Assembly (NCBI GenBank): GCA_963678925.1
Contig: OY787533.1
Coordinates: 1,860,001 to 1,924,000 of the forward strand
Direction: 5' to 3'
DNA length: 64,000 bases
DNA from: G963665925 sp963678925
Lineage (GTDB): Bacteria; Bacillota; Clostridia; Peptostreptococcales; Acidaminobacteraceae
Of the stretch, positions 34,702 through 43,977 are shown piece by piece. The first letter of the stretch is position 1; every line of letters starts with the position of its first letter. Under the pieces are notes generated by a model that had not been told where the DNA came from, did no database searches, and saw nothing but the letters and a program-made list of their open reading frames with translations. Position numbers and translations under genes: made by a program.

Positions 34702-36592
34702 TGGACTCAGCCTGCTTTCTTTTCTGCTGTTCAAGATATACCAGAAGGACGGAAATGTCAGCTGGCGATACCCCAGATATACGTGAAGCCTGTCCAATTG
34801 AATCCGGTTTAATCTGATCCAGCTTCTGACGTGCTTCCAATCTAAGTCCGTCAATAGAGGCATAGTCAATTTCTGATGAGAGTTTCTTCACTTCAAGGCT
34901 CTTGAACTTCTCAATCTGCATAAGCTGCTTTTTTATATATCCATCATATTTGATCTGTACTTCACACTGCTTCCATATGTCATCACGCAGCTTCGGTCTT
35001 TCAGGATCCAGCTCTGCCAAATCCTTGTATCCAATTTCAGGGCGCTTCATCAGATCTGAAATGGCTATTCCACTCTTAAGATTAGCAGCGCTTCCAACTT
35101 TATCAAGGAAAGGATTCAGCTCCAGCGGCTTCAGCTTCAAATTCCTTAGACGCTCCATTTCCTCTTCAACAAGGGCTATTTTTTCATCCAGTCTGTTTTT
35201 TCTATCCTCTTTAACCAGACCAATGGCATAGGCGCGATCTGTAAGACGCAGGTCGGCATTATCCTGTCTGAGTACAAGGCGATATTCCGCTCTTGAAGTC
35301 ATCATTCTATAAGGTTCATTGGTACCCTTTATAACCAGGTCATCAATAAGAACCCCGATATAGGCTTCTGAACGGTCGAGTATGAATGGCTCCTTGCCAT
35401 CCAGCTTCAACACGGCATTGATACCTGCAATCAATCCCTGTGCAGCTGCTTCCTCATAGCCTGAAGAACCGTTGAACTGGCCCGCTGAAAACAGACCGTC
35501 GATGTCCTTGAACTCCAGGGAAAGCTTGAGCTGTGTCGGGTTCACACAATCGTATTCGATGGCGTAAGCAGGACGCATCACTTCCACACGCTCCATACCA
35601 GGAATGGTACGCATGAACTTGACCTGTACGTCCTCCGGTAGACTTGTTGACATGCCCTGCACGTACATTTCATTCGTATCAAGACCTTCCGGCTCAATGA
35701 AGAGCTGGTGTCTGTCCTTATCTGCAAAGCGTGTAATCTTATCTTCAATTGAAGGACAATATCGCGGTCCTGTTCCTTCAATTTGCCCACCATACATTGC
35801 CGAACGCATGATATTGTCTTGAATGACCTTGTGTGTTTCAGAGTTGGTATATGTTAACCAACATGGCTCCTCATCAATTTCAAGTGTGTCGTTCATAAAA
35901 GAAAACGGTACGATTTCAGGGTCCCCATATTGGACTTCCATCTTGTCATAGTCAAGTGACCGCTTATTGACACGGGCAGGTGTGCCCGTCTTGAATCGAC
36001 GCATTTCTATGCCGTGGTTTCTGAGGCTTTCCGTCAATTCAAGTGAAGGCGCAAGGCCATTTGGACCACTCTGGAAAACAGCATCTCCTATAAAAATCTT
36101 ACCGCCCAGATAGGTTCCAGTCGCCAAAATGATTGATTTCACATCATAATAGGCGCCTGTAGCTGTCAGCAAACCCTTTACCAGACCATTTTCAATATCT
36201 ATTTCAGTAACCTCAGCCTGCTTGAGAAGCAGGTTCTCCGTGTTTTCAATAACCTTTTTCATTTCCCGATGATACAGGGACTTATCCGCCTGGGCACGCA
36301 GCGAATGTACCGCAGGTCCTTTTCTGACATTGAGCATCTTGCTTTGAATAAAAGCCTTATCGATGTTCAATCCCATTTCTCCGCCCAGTGCATCTATTTC
36401 ACGTACCAGATGCCCTTTTCCAGTACCGCCGATTGACGGATTACATGGCATCATCGCAACTGAATCCAGATTTATTGAAAATAGTATTGTGTTCTTACCC
36501 ATTCTTGCTGCAGCCAGTGCTGCCTCACATCCGGCATGACCCGCCCCTATGACTGCTATATCATAAGATCCGGAATGAAATCTCTCAGCCAT
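34694..36592 (-). CDS. mnmG: tRNA uridine-5-carboxymethylaminomethyl modification enzyme MnmG
   Basis: MnmG, with MnmE, builds the cmnm5 group on U34 of tRNAs. The FAD site GAGHAGCEAALAAARMG is at residues 16-32, with the catalytic-cysteine regions MMPCNPSIGGTGKGH and the C-terminal helical domain ending GVSPADISVLLVYLEQ. Full length at 632 residues. It lies 64 bases behind mnmE and overlaps rsmG by 8 bases, the standard near-origin order. Confidence 0.98.
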   Translation of the reverse strand: MAERFHSGSYDIAVIGAGHAGCEAALAAARMGKNTILFSINLDSVAMMPCNPSIGGTGKGHLVREIDALGGEMGLNIDKAFIQSKMLNVRKGPAVHSLRAQADKSLYHREMKKVIENTENLLLKQAEVTEIDIENGLVKGLLTATGAYYDVKSIILATGTYLGGKIFIGDAVFQSGPNGLAPSLELTESLRNHGIEMRRFKTGTPARVNKRSLDYDKMEVQYGDPEIVPFSFMNDTLEIDEEPCWLTYTNSETHKVIQDNIMRSAMYGGQIEGTGPRYCPSIEDKITRFADKDRHQLFIEPEGLDTNEMYVQGMSTSLPEDVQVKFMRTIPGMERVEVMRPAYAIEYDCVNPTQLKLSLEFKDIDGLFSAGQFNGSSGYEEAAAQGLIAGINAVLKLDGKEPFILDRSEAYIGVLIDDLVIKGTNEPYRMMTSRAEYRLVLRQDNADLRLTDRAYAIGLVKEDRKNRLDEKIALVEEEMERLRNLKLKPLELNPFLDKVGSAANLKSGIAISDLMKRPEIGYKDLAELDPERPKLRDDIWKQCEVQIKYDGYIKKQLMQIEKFKSLEVKKLSSEIDYASIDGLRLEARQKLDQIKPDSIGQASRISGVSPADISVLLVYLEQQKRKQAESNE

Positions 36593-36656
36593 TGCATCCT
36601 CCGATTCTCCATATGCTATATTTATATTCCATAGCTTTTGCTATTAAATTTCTTTC

Positions 36657-38036
36657 CTATTTGCCTAAGCAGAAATTACTGAAGATTTTTGCCATCATAT
36701 CATCTTCAATGGTTTCACCTGTTATTTCACCCAGGAATTCGTAGGTATCTTTCGTATCTACTTCGATAAAATCGTATGGCATCCCTGCTTCGGTGGCATT
36801 TATCGCCGAACGTATTGAATCTCTTGATTTTTCAAGTGCATGGATATGTCTGATATTTGACACATAGGCATTTTCCTTGCGTATGATTTCACCGCCGAAA
36901 ACGAGCTCTGAAATTTGTGTTTCCACATCTTCAATGCCTTCTTCGTTCATCATGGACGTACGGATAAATATCTTACCCGGAAGGCGCTTTTCAAGTGCTC
37001 CTATATCAAATGCAGCAGGCAAGTCAATTTTGTTCACGACAACAATTGCTTTCTTATCCTGAATATTATCAATAATTTCTTCATCCTCAGCCGTTAAGAC
37101 TTCCGAGGCATTGATCACAAAGATCACCAGGTCAGCCTGATTGAAAAATGACTTCGACCGTTCTACGCCTATTTTTTCAACTACATCCTCTGTCTCTCTG
37201 ATCCCAGCCGTATCTATAAGCTTCAGTGGAACCCCTTTGATATTGATGAATTCCTCAATGGCATCCCGTGTCGTACCAGGAATATCTGTTACAATGGCGC
37301 GTGCTTCCTTCAGAAGTGCGTTGAGAAGGGATGATTTCCCCACATTTGGCTTGCCCACGATAACTGTGGATAACCCATCACGAATGATTCGCCCCGTTTC
37401 AGATGAGGATAAAAGATCCAAAATACCTTTTTCCACAGTGGATAACTTTTCAATGACCTCTCCATAGGTTATTTCTTCAATATCTTCCTCTGGATAATCT
37501 ATACACACTTCAAGCTGGGCCATAGTGGCCACCAGATTGTCTCTTAAGGCATCCACCTTTGCAGAAAGACCACCCTCAAGCTGACCAAAGGCCACATCAA
37601 ACCCCTTTGATGTCTTTGCACTAATAAGATCCATTACAGATTCAGCCTGGGCTAAGTCCAGCCTGCCATTCAAAAAGGCTCTTTTTGTAAACTCGCCGGC
37701 ATCTGCCATTCGTGCCCCACACTGCAATATTCTACGCACAATGCTTTGCAGCGGCACGATACCGCCGTGGCAGTGAATTTCAACCACATCTTCGCGCGTA
37801 TACGTCTTCGGTGCCCGCATTAAAGCGACAAGCACTTCGTCGATAACATGTTCAGAGGCATCTACAATATGCCCGTAGGTCAGGACCCTATTCTCAAAGG
37901 TCGTCACCCTTTTCGCGGACTTGGTTCTAAATATTTCGTGAAGAATTCTTTGCGACTCGTCTCCACTGATTCGCACAATACCGATTGCCCCTTCACCAGG
38001 TGCAGTTGCAATCGCAACAATTGTATCAAATTCCAT
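36657..38036 (-). CDS. mnmE: tRNA modification GTPase MnmE
   Basis: MnmE is the GTPase and folate-binding partner of MnmG. An N-terminal folate domain (1-118, TIVAIATAPGEGAIGIVRISG at 5-25) precedes a helical domain with an inserted G domain: GKPNVGKSSLLNAL, DIPGTTRD, DTAGI and NKID. The C-terminal motif FCLGK carries the catalytic cysteine. The 459 residues are complete. It is the first gene after the jag terminator. Confidence 0.98.
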   Translation of the reverse strand: MEFDTIVAIATAPGEGAIGIVRISGDESQRILHEIFRTKSAKRVTTFENRVLTYGHIVDASEHVIDEVLVALMRAPKTYTREDVVEIHCHGGIVPLQSIVRRILQCGARMADAGEFTKRAFLNGRLDLAQAESVMDLISAKTSKGFDVAFGQLEGGLSAKVDALRDNLVATMAQLEVCIDYPEEDIEEITYGEVIEKLSTVEKGILDLLSSSETGRIIRDGLSTVIVGKPNVGKSSLLNALLKEARAIVTDIPGTTRDAIEEFINIKGVPLKLIDTAGIRETEDVVEKIGVERSKSFFNQADLVIFVINASEVLTAEDEEIIDNIQDKKAIVVVNKIDLPAAFDIGALEKRLPGKIFIRTSMMNEEGIEDVETQISELVFGGEIIRKENAYVSNIRHIHALEKSRDSIRSAINATEAGMPYDFIEVDTKDTYEFLGEITGETIEDDMMAKIFSNFCLGK

Positions 38037-38085
38037 GCTTTTTCACCTCATTTTATAAACTGCACGATTTTCTTTATGCGTAAAC

Positions 38086-38113
38086 AAAAACCCAGCGCTT
38101 TGACTGGGTTTTT
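38086..38113 (-). terminator. Terminator of the rnpA-yidD-yidC-jag run
   Basis: AAAACCCAG / CTGGGTTT stem followed by TTTGTTT on the minus strand, about 10 bases after the jag stop. Confidence 0.8.
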
Positions 38114-38123
38114 GGTGGTTTGC

Positions 38124-38759
38124 TTATTTGTTCAAATAAATGATAACTTTTCTGAAAGGTTCATCGCCTTCGCTTCGCGTTGAGACAAAAGGATTGTCCT
38201 GAAGCGTTGAGTGAATGATACGTCTTTCATAAGGGTTCATAGGCTCAAGCACAATATCTTTATGTGTCTTTCTTGCCTTTCTTGCTAATCTCTTAGCAAG
38301 CTTTTCAAGTGTTGCTCTTCTCTTTTCACGGTAGTTCTCAGTATCAAGAATTACACGAATATAATCTTCTCTGTCTTTATTGACAATCAGACTCACCAGA
38401 TATTGAAGTGCATCAAGTGTTTGACCACGACGACCAATCAAAAGCGCCATTTCTTCACCTGACATTTCAATAGAAAGATCATCTCCGTTGAGATTCACTT
38501 CAAATCCTGCTTCTACGTTCATTTCATCAAGAACGCTTTGCAGAAAATCAATTGCAATCTGATCTATCTTCTTAATTCTTTTGACAAGAATTTTTGCTTC
38601 GTTACCGCCAAATATTCCAAGAAAGGCTTTTGAAGGCTCTTCCAAAATTTCATATTCAACCTGATCTTTAGTTGTATCAAGAGCTATCAGTGCTAATTCT
38701 AATGCCTCTTCAACTGTTTTACCAGTTTTTTCGATGACATTGTTACTCATGATGTCCAT
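38124..38759 (-). CDS. jag: Jag/KhpB RNA-binding protein (Jag-N, KH, R3H)
   Basis: The 211-residue protein has a Jag-N domain (9-55, GKTVEEALELALIAL and KAFLGIFGG), a KH domain (75-150, LIGRRGQTLDALQYLVSLI) and an R3H domain (150-211, MNPYERRIIHSTLQ). KhpB binds RNA with KhpA and influences envelope growth in Firmicutes. It begins 4 bases after the yidC stop, as in most relatives. Confidence 0.95.
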   Translation of the reverse strand: MDIMSNNVIEKTGKTVEEALELALIALDTTKDQVEYEILEEPSKAFLGIFGGNEAKILVKRIKKIDQIAIDFLQSVLDEMNVEAGFEVNLNGDDLSIEMSGEEMALLIGRRGQTLDALQYLVSLIVNKDREDYIRVILDTENYREKRRATLEKLAKRLARKARKTHKDIVLEPMNPYERRIIHSTLQDNPFVSTRSEGDEPFRKVIIYLNK

Positions 38760-38762
38760 CGC

Positions 38763-39476
38763 TTAAGCCGCCTCCTTATTAGCTAACTTTGGTACAATGA
38801 ATTGTTGACCTATTTGGAATGTATTGCTCACACACCAATAAATCATAAGTCCAGATGACATGGATGTACCAAACCATAAAATCATCAGAGGCATCATCAT
38901 TTGCATTGTCTGCATTTGCTGATTTGCCTGCTGCTGCTTTTTACCGCTTACAAATACCATAGACAGATATGTTGTCAGTGCTGCCACAATCGGCAAAATA
39001 CCAGGTAGACCATTCAGGAATGGTGTGCCCGTATCAACAAGTGCACCCAGCGTATCTGGAATGCTCAGATCTGTAACCCATAGGAAACCTTGATTCAGTG
39101 CGTCTGCGGCAAGTGAAGCATCTCCGCCGAACACATACTTCGCTGGCTGTCTTAAAACACCAAACAGACCAAAAAGGATAGGCATTTGAATAAGTAGAGG
39201 AAGACATCCAGCTAAAGGATTGATATTGTGCTCCTTATAAAGCTCCATCATTTTGATGTTCAGAGTCTCTTTATCATTCTTGTACTTCTCTTGAAGCGCC
39301 TTTAATTTCGGCTGGACATCATTCATTGCTTTTGTAGATTGAATCTGCTTAAACGACAGCGGAACCAGTAGAAATTTTACGATGACCGTAAAAATAACGA
39401 TTGCCAGCCAATAGCTGCCAACAAAACCATACACTCCGCCCAGAAGTGCTCCAAGTGCGCGATATATAAAATCCAA
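38763..39476 (-). CDS. yidC: Membrane protein insertase YidC
   Basis: The YidC/Oxa1 insertase of 237 residues is the Gram-positive form without a large periplasmic domain. Membrane segments lie near 18-40, 95-115, 155-180 and 195-215. The conserved arginine-bearing groove helix and the coiled hairpin KAMNDVQPKLKALQEKYKND are present, as is INPLAGCLPLLIQMPI. No lipobox is visible. It lies between yidD and jag. Confidence 0.97.
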   Translation of the reverse strand: MDFIYRALGALLGGVYGFVGSYWLAIVIFTVIVKFLLVPLSFKQIQSTKAMNDVQPKLKALQEKYKNDKETLNIKMMELYKEHNINPLAGCLPLLIQMPILFGLFGVLRQPAKYVFGGDASLAADALNQGFLWVTDLSIPDTLGALVDTGTPFLNGLPGILPIVAALTTYLSMVFVSGKKQQQANQQMQTMQMMMPLMILWFGTSMSSGLMIYWCVSNTFQIGQQFIVPKLANKEAA

Positions 39477-39504
39477 CGAATTATCCTCCTATTCATTCCA
39501 CCCA

Positions 39505-39714
39505 TTATTCCAAGGGATCATATCCACCCGGATGAAATGGATGACATCTCATAATTCTTTTCAAACCCATCAGACCACCTTTTGCAGCACCGTATTTCTC
39601 AATAGCTTCCATTGTGTATACAGAACACGTCGGATAATACCTGCAGTTGTTTCCTAAAAAAGGTGAAACATAGTTTTTATACAGCCTGATTAGAAAAATG
39701 AGTAATTTTTTCAA
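39505..39714 (-). CDS. yidD: Membrane protein insertion efficiency factor YidD
   Basis: The 69-residue protein has an amphipathic N-terminus and the family core CRYYPTCSVYTMEAIEKYG, with HPFHPGGYDPL at the end. YidD aids YidC-dependent membrane insertion. It starts 3 bases after the rnpA stop and is followed by yidC. Confidence 0.96.
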   Translation of the reverse strand: MKKLLIFLIRLYKNYVSPFLGNNCRYYPTCSVYTMEAIEKYGAAKGGLMGLKRIMRCHPFHPGGYDPLE

Positions 39715-39717
39715 AAT

Positions 39718-40056
39718 CTACACCTGATTTCTTTTTTTCAATTCCCTAAGTACGCGGTTCATTTCACGGCTCGTATCTTCAAATGTAGCCCGGTTCATTC
39801 GAACTCTTGCAACAAATACGATATCATATCCCTGTTCTATTGAATCGGCTCTGAGTCTATACGTTTCCTTTATAAGGCGTTTCACCCTATTACGAACGAC
39901 TGCTTTACCAACCTTTTTACTTACGGATATACCAACACGGTTTTCGTTTAAGTCATTTTTTTTATAATACATCACAATATACTTTGTGACGACCGATCGG
40001 CCCCGTTTATAAACGGCATGGAATTCCCGGCTATTTCTGAGACTTTCTAATCCCAC
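39718..40056 (-). CDS. rnpA: Ribonuclease P protein component
   Basis: The protein subunit of RNase P, which trims tRNA 5' leaders. The 112 basic residues include the RNR motif region VGKAVVRNRVKRLIKETYR, and NRVGISVSKKVGK. It follows rpmH by about 120 bases, in the universal rpmH-rnpA-yidD-yidC order. Confidence 0.97.
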   Translation of the reverse strand: MGLESLRNSREFHAVYKRGRSVVTKYIVMYYKKNDLNENRVGISVSKKVGKAVVRNRVKRLIKETYRLRADSIEQGYDIVFVARVRMNRATFEDTSREMNRVLRELKKRNQV

Positions 40057-40154
40057 AGTGCATCCTCCGTTTTACTTACCTTCTGACTACTCATTAGAAA
40101 ATTGCTTTTACGCATTTGTCTCACAGTTAGACATGAAACATAATTCTAAATTGC

Positions 40155-40179
40155 AAAAAAGACCACGTATCGCGGTCTT
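40155..40179 (-). terminator. Attenuator-like terminator between rpmH and rnpA
   Basis: AAGACCGC / GTGGTCTT 8-bp stem (one wobble) followed by TTTTTTGC on the minus strand. It begins inside the rpmH stop codon, so it should let only part of the transcripts reach rnpA. Confidence 0.65.
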
Positions 40180-40312
40180 ATGCAGTCAAGCTTTTTCTGC
40201 CTCTTCTTCTTCTGTTTTTAAGAATGTTGCGGCCAGCTTTCGTACGCATTCTCTTTCTGAATCCGTGCTCCATCTTGCGTTGACGCTTCTTTGGTTGATA
40301 AGTTCTTTTCAC
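40178..40312 (-). CDS. rpmH: 50S ribosomal protein L34
   Basis: The 44-residue, very basic protein has the L34 sequence KRTYQPKKRQRKMEHGF and ends RRRRGRKSLTA. The start is GTG at 40312, with GGGGAGGTG just upstream; a longer ATG frame to 40372 is unlikely. It marks the left border of the replication origin. Confidence 0.97.
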   Translation of the reverse strand: MKRTYQPKKRQRKMEHGFRKRMRTKAGRNILKNRRRRGRKSLTA

Positions 40313-40440
40313 CGAATACACCTCCCCTGTCATAAAATCATATATGAAAATATGCTTAATAGTCGAATACACAAAGTCCGCTAAATAATTATAACGTCAA
40401 GGCCCTAGCTTGTCAAGGAAAATCCTTTGAATTCTAAGCT

Positions 40441-40940
40441 TCCTTTATATATGCGTTTTTTATTCACTTTGTGATAGCTGGCTTTTGGAAAAACCTTTCT
40501 CATTATATAAAGGAAGATTTCAAAAATCAACATGTGAATAAAAATTTCTCAAAAAAGTTATCCACAAAGTTCTTCCCTGTGGATAATTATTATATTATAA
40601 TTGAAATGTCGACAGATATTTGATAGAATGAATTTCGCTGTTGATATGTGAATGTTTCATCCAAATTATTCATTTTGACCATGAATTGTGGATAGTACTG
40701 TTAATATATCGTTGATTAATTTCAATTCAGCTCTGTTTTGAACATCTTTGGACCTGTGGAGAGCTGAAGATCCATACTATTAATACTGTGAATAGTATAA
40801 AATTTGATCAATCGACTTATTAGATATTCCACAAGTTGATTTTTCGCTTGTGAATATCTTTTTTTGTCTTAATATATCGTTTTTCATAAAGTTATTCACA
40901 AAATCTGTGTATATATTGTGGACTAATCAATTTCTATCCA
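40441..40940. other. oriC: Replication origin, left part (rpmH-dnaA spacer, DnaA-box cluster)
   Basis: The 648-base AT-rich gap between rpmH and dnaA has no gene. DnaA boxes: TTATCCACA at 40558-40566, its reverse at 40578-40586, TGTGGATAG at 40687-40695, TGTGAATAA at 40533-40541, TTATTCACA at 40892-40900, plus weaker copies at 40460-40468, 40849-40857 and 40906-40914. Strand bias changes here: genes left of it run leftward, those right of it rightward. The dnaA promoter must lie in it and is probably autoregulated. Confidence 0.92.
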
Positions 40941-40960
40941 TATATATAGGGGGTTAAAAC

Positions 40961-42295
40961 ATGGACTTTACCGTTCGTGAACTATGGGATAAGACATTGA
41001 CCTTGATTAAAAGTGAACTTACTGAAGTAAGTTTCAATACTTGGTTAAAGACAATTGAGCCCATCGCGATTAAAGGAAAAATAATTCTATTAGGCGTGCC
41101 TAATGAATTCAACAAGGAAATACTGGAGAATCGATATGTACAGCTTATAGCCAATGCTATCAAGCAGGTTACTTCCATTTCGTATGAACTGGAATTCATC
41201 ATCCCTGGCGATAACACCTACATTGAAGATGAACCAGAGGAACTCAGCCGTGACAAAGAAGGCTTTGAAGCACCACTTCTGAATCCTAAGTACGTTTTCG
41301 ATGAATTTGTCATCGGCAATTCCAACAGATTTGCGCATGCTGCGTCTCTCGCAGTTGCCGAATCACCAGCAAGAGCCTACAACCCACTCTTTATCTATGG
41401 GGGTGTTGGTCTTGGTAAAACACACTTGATGCATGCGATTGGCCATTATATTCTCGACAGCAATCCATTGTCGAAAGTGGTTTACGTATCCAGCGAAAAG
41501 TTCACCAATGAACTGATCAACTCCATCAAGGACGATAAAAACGAAGAGTTCAGAAACAAGTACCGTCATGTCGATGTTCTCCTAGTCGATGATATCCAGT
41601 TCATCGCTGGCAAGGAGCGGACGCAGGAGGAATTCTTCCATACCTTCAATGCTTTATATGAAGCAAACAAGCAAATTATCGTTTCGAGTGACCGTCCGCC
41701 AAAAGAAATTCCTACTTTGGAAGATCGTCTTCGTTCACGTTTTGAATGGGGTCTCATCACAGACATCCAGGCACCGGATTTTGAAACCCGGATTGCAATA
41801 TTAAGGAAGAAAGCTGAAGTCGACAGCATCGATATTCCAAATGAAGTCTTTGAATTCATTGCAAAGAAAATCAAATCGAATATCCGAGAGCTCGAAGGTG
41901 CCCTGACAAGAATCATCGCATACTCGTCACTGACGAATAAGGAAATCTCGGTGGATCTTTCTCAGGAAGCCCTAAAGGATATCATCTCTTCCTCCAGACC
42001 AAAGCAGGTCACTGTCGCGCTGATCAAGGATGTCGTCTCCCAGTACTATAATCTGAAGACAGATGATCTTGAATCAAAGCGCAGAACACGTGCTATTTCT
42101 TATCCAAGGCAGATCGCCATGTTCCTCTGCAGGGAAATGACCGATCTATCACTTCCAAAAATAGGCGAAGAATTTGGTGGCCGTGACCACACGACTGTCA
42201 TTCATGCCTATGACAAAATTCTCAGAGAGCAAAATGAGAAATCTGAGCTCAGTGAAAAACTTGAAAAACTTAAAAAAGAGATTCTTGGTGAATAA
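40961..42295 (+). CDS. dnaA: Chromosomal replication initiator DnaA
   Basis: DnaA binds DnaA boxes and opens oriC. The 444 residues comprise domain I (1-85, WDKTLTLIKSELTEVSFNTW), a linker (86-110), the AAA+ domain III (110-325) with Walker A GGVGLGKTHLMHA, Walker B VLLVDDIQF, and the DNA-binding domain IV with signature GGRDHTTVIHAYDKI. RBS AGGGGGTTAAAAC. It is the first gene of the rightward replichore and ends with its own terminator. Confidence 0.99.
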   Translation: MDFTVRELWDKTLTLIKSELTEVSFNTWLKTIEPIAIKGKIILLGVPNEFNKEILENRYVQLIANAIKQVTSISYELEFIIPGDNTYIEDEPEELSRDKEGFEAPLLNPKYVFDEFVIGNSNRFAHAASLAVAESPARAYNPLFIYGGVGLGKTHLMHAIGHYILDSNPLSKVVYVSSEKFTNELINSIKDDKNEEFRNKYRHVDVLLVDDIQFIAGKERTQEEFFHTFNALYEANKQIIVSSDRPPKEIPTLEDRLRSRFEWGLITDIQAPDFETRIAILRKKAEVDSIDIPNEVFEFIAKKIKSNIRELEGALTRIIAYSSLTNKEISVDLSQEALKDIISSSRPKQVTVALIKDVVSQYYNLKTDDLESKRRTRAISYPRQIAMFLCREMTDLSLPKIGEEFGGRDHTTVIHAYDKILREQNEKSELSEKLEKLKKEILGE

Positions 42296-42544
42296 TCCAC
42301 AAAATCCTGTGTATAACCATATAGAATCTGTGTATAACTTTAACTTAAACGGGCAAGCTCATAAAAGTGTATAACTTGCCCGTTTTCTTGAACTTATTCA
42401 CAATTACCTCACAGGCTTAATGCCATGAGCCATAATGGGTCTAACCTATTTTAAACAAATCAACAGGCCCTACTACTATGACTATATTATTATTAATTAT
42501 ATTTTATGGGTTTTCATTACATACTTGACGGGAGGTTATCCACA
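42294..42544. other. oriC: Replication origin, right part with DnaA-trio-like unwinding element
   Basis: The dnaA-dnaN spacer holds DnaA boxes at 42294-42302 (TAATCCACA), 42308-42316 and 42329-42337 (TGTGTATAA), 42366-42374, 42394-42402 (TTATTCACA) and 42536-42544 (TTATCCACA, overlapping the dnaN start). At 42470-42506 a short GC patch (AGGCCC) is followed by CTACTACTATGACTA and a very AT-rich run. This resembles the DnaA-trio unwinding region found upstream of dnaN in B. subtilis. Confidence 0.8.
42349..42387 (+). terminator. Terminator of dnaA
   Basis: ACGGGCAAG / CTTGCCCGT stem followed by TTTC on the plus strand. The loop contains a DnaA-box-like AGTGTATAA. Confidence 0.75.
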
Positions 42545-43656
42545 TGAAGTTTTCTTGTCAGCAAAAAGACCTAGCAGCAGGCATTAATATTGTTCAGAAA
42601 GCTGTGTCTACCAAAACAACACTTCCTATCCTAAAAGGAATTCTACTTGAATCGAACAACGGCAAGCTGAAGCTCACTGGCAATGATTTAAGTATAGGTA
42701 TAGAAACAAACATAGATGCAAACATTGAAGTCCCTGGTGGTATCGTTGTATCCTCTAGAATCTTCGGTGAGATCATTCGGAAATTACCAAGTGCACAAGT
42801 GGAGATTTCAGCCGACGAACACAATAATGTTCGGATTTTGTGCGAGAAGTCAGAATTCAACCTGGTGGGTCAGCCCGCAGTAGAATATCCTGAACTTCCT
42901 GAGGTTGAAGATATACATTCTTTTGAAATGCAGCAGGATCTTCTCAGCAATATGATCAGACAGACCATATTCGCAATCAGCCAGAATGACTCAAAGCCGA
43001 TTCTGACAGGCTCTCTCATCAAGGTTGAGGGGAACAGCATTACAATCGTAAGTATCGACGGCTACAGACTTGCCATTAGAAAAGCGAGAATTGACTCGGA
43101 AATGAACGAGCAGGCTGTCGTACCAGGAAAGACACTTTCTGAAATAAATCGTATTCTTGGTGGATATGACGGAGAAGAGACAGTCAAGATATCCTTTACA
43201 GAGAAACACATCCTTGTCAGCGTTGAGAACGTACGTATCGTATCGCGAATTCTTGAAGGTGAGTTCATCCAGTATGAAATGATCCAGCCTAAGGAATTCA
43301 AATCCGAGCTGAGCGTCAAGACAGCCGAACTGCTTGATGGCATAGAGCGTGCGAGTCTTATGGCGCGTGAAGGCAAGAACAATTCAATCAAGCTGGCCAT
43401 TCGTGACAGAAGCATGCATATCACATCCAATACCGAGATGGGCAGTGTGGATGAAGAAGTCATGATAACACTGGACGGTCAGGATCTTGAAATTGGATTC
43501 AATCCGAAATATCTGACAGATGCACTTAAAGTAATGGATTGTGAAGATGTGACGATGAAGCTCACAAGCAGTGTGAGTCCTTGTGTCATGATGCCATCTG
43601 ATCATGACAACTATACGTATATTGTGACACCTGTACGCATCGCAAGCGTATCTTAA
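42544..43656 (+). CDS. dnaN: DNA polymerase III beta sliding clamp
   Basis: DnaN is the ring clamp that gives the replicase processivity. The 370-residue protein begins MKFSCQQKDLAAGINIVQKA and has the three-fold clamp pattern (about 1-120, 125-245, 246-370), ending DNYTYIVTPVRIA. RBS GGGAGG at 42530-42535. The bases between RBS and ATG form a perfect DnaA box, so DnaA binding could affect its expression. Confidence 0.98.
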   Translation: MKFSCQQKDLAAGINIVQKAVSTKTTLPILKGILLESNNGKLKLTGNDLSIGIETNIDANIEVPGGIVVSSRIFGEIIRKLPSAQVEISADEHNNVRILCEKSEFNLVGQPAVEYPELPEVEDIHSFEMQQDLLSNMIRQTIFAISQNDSKPILTGSLIKVEGNSITIVSIDGYRLAIRKARIDSEMNEQAVVPGKTLSEINRILGGYDGEETVKISFTEKHILVSVENVRIVSRILEGEFIQYEMIQPKEFKSELSVKTAELLDGIERASLMAREGKNNSIKLAIRDRSMHITSNTEMGSVDEEVMITLDGQDLEIGFNPKYLTDALKVMDCEDVTMKLTSSVSPCVMMPSDHDNYTYIVTPVRIASVS

Positions 43657-43720
43657 GTTAGTCTAAACGCCGAAGTCCTCACAGTGTGTGAGGGCTTCCT
43701 TTTTAAAGGGAGGTAACCCC

Positions 43721-43966
43721 ATGCAGGAAGTAAAAATCAGTACGGAATATATCAAGCTGGACCAGTTTTTGAAATTCTCGGAGCTCGTGGATTCAGGCGG
43801 TGTTGCGAAGCTTTTCATCAAAGAAGAACTCGTACGCGTGAATGGTGAAGTGTGCACATCAAGGGGCAAGAAGCTCTATGATGGAGATCTGGTTGAACTC
43901 TTTGTACCGGATGAAGACGGAAATATTGATGAAATCGTATCGTGCAAGGTGGTTTCAGAAGTTTAG
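43721..43966 (+). CDS. yaaA: S4-domain RNA-binding protein YaaA
   Basis: The 81-residue S4-like protein begins MQEVKISTEYIKLDQFLKF and has GGVAKLFIKEELVRVNGEVC, the RNA-binding S4 turn. The start at 43721 follows GGGAGGTAACCCC; the frame opens earlier but without an RBS. In B. subtilis YaaA takes part in 50S assembly. It lies between dnaN and recF, with the recF start 11 bases after its stop. Confidence 0.93.
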   Translation: MQEVKISTEYIKLDQFLKFSELVDSGGVAKLFIKEELVRVNGEVCTSRGKKLYDGDLVELFVPDEDGNIDEIVSCKVVSEV

Positions 43967-43977
43967 GCGGTGAGCAT

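Noticed and set aside
40178..40372. Long version of L34 with 20 extra N-terminal residues
   Set aside because: A GTG with a strong RBS at 40312 gives the canonical 44-residue L34.
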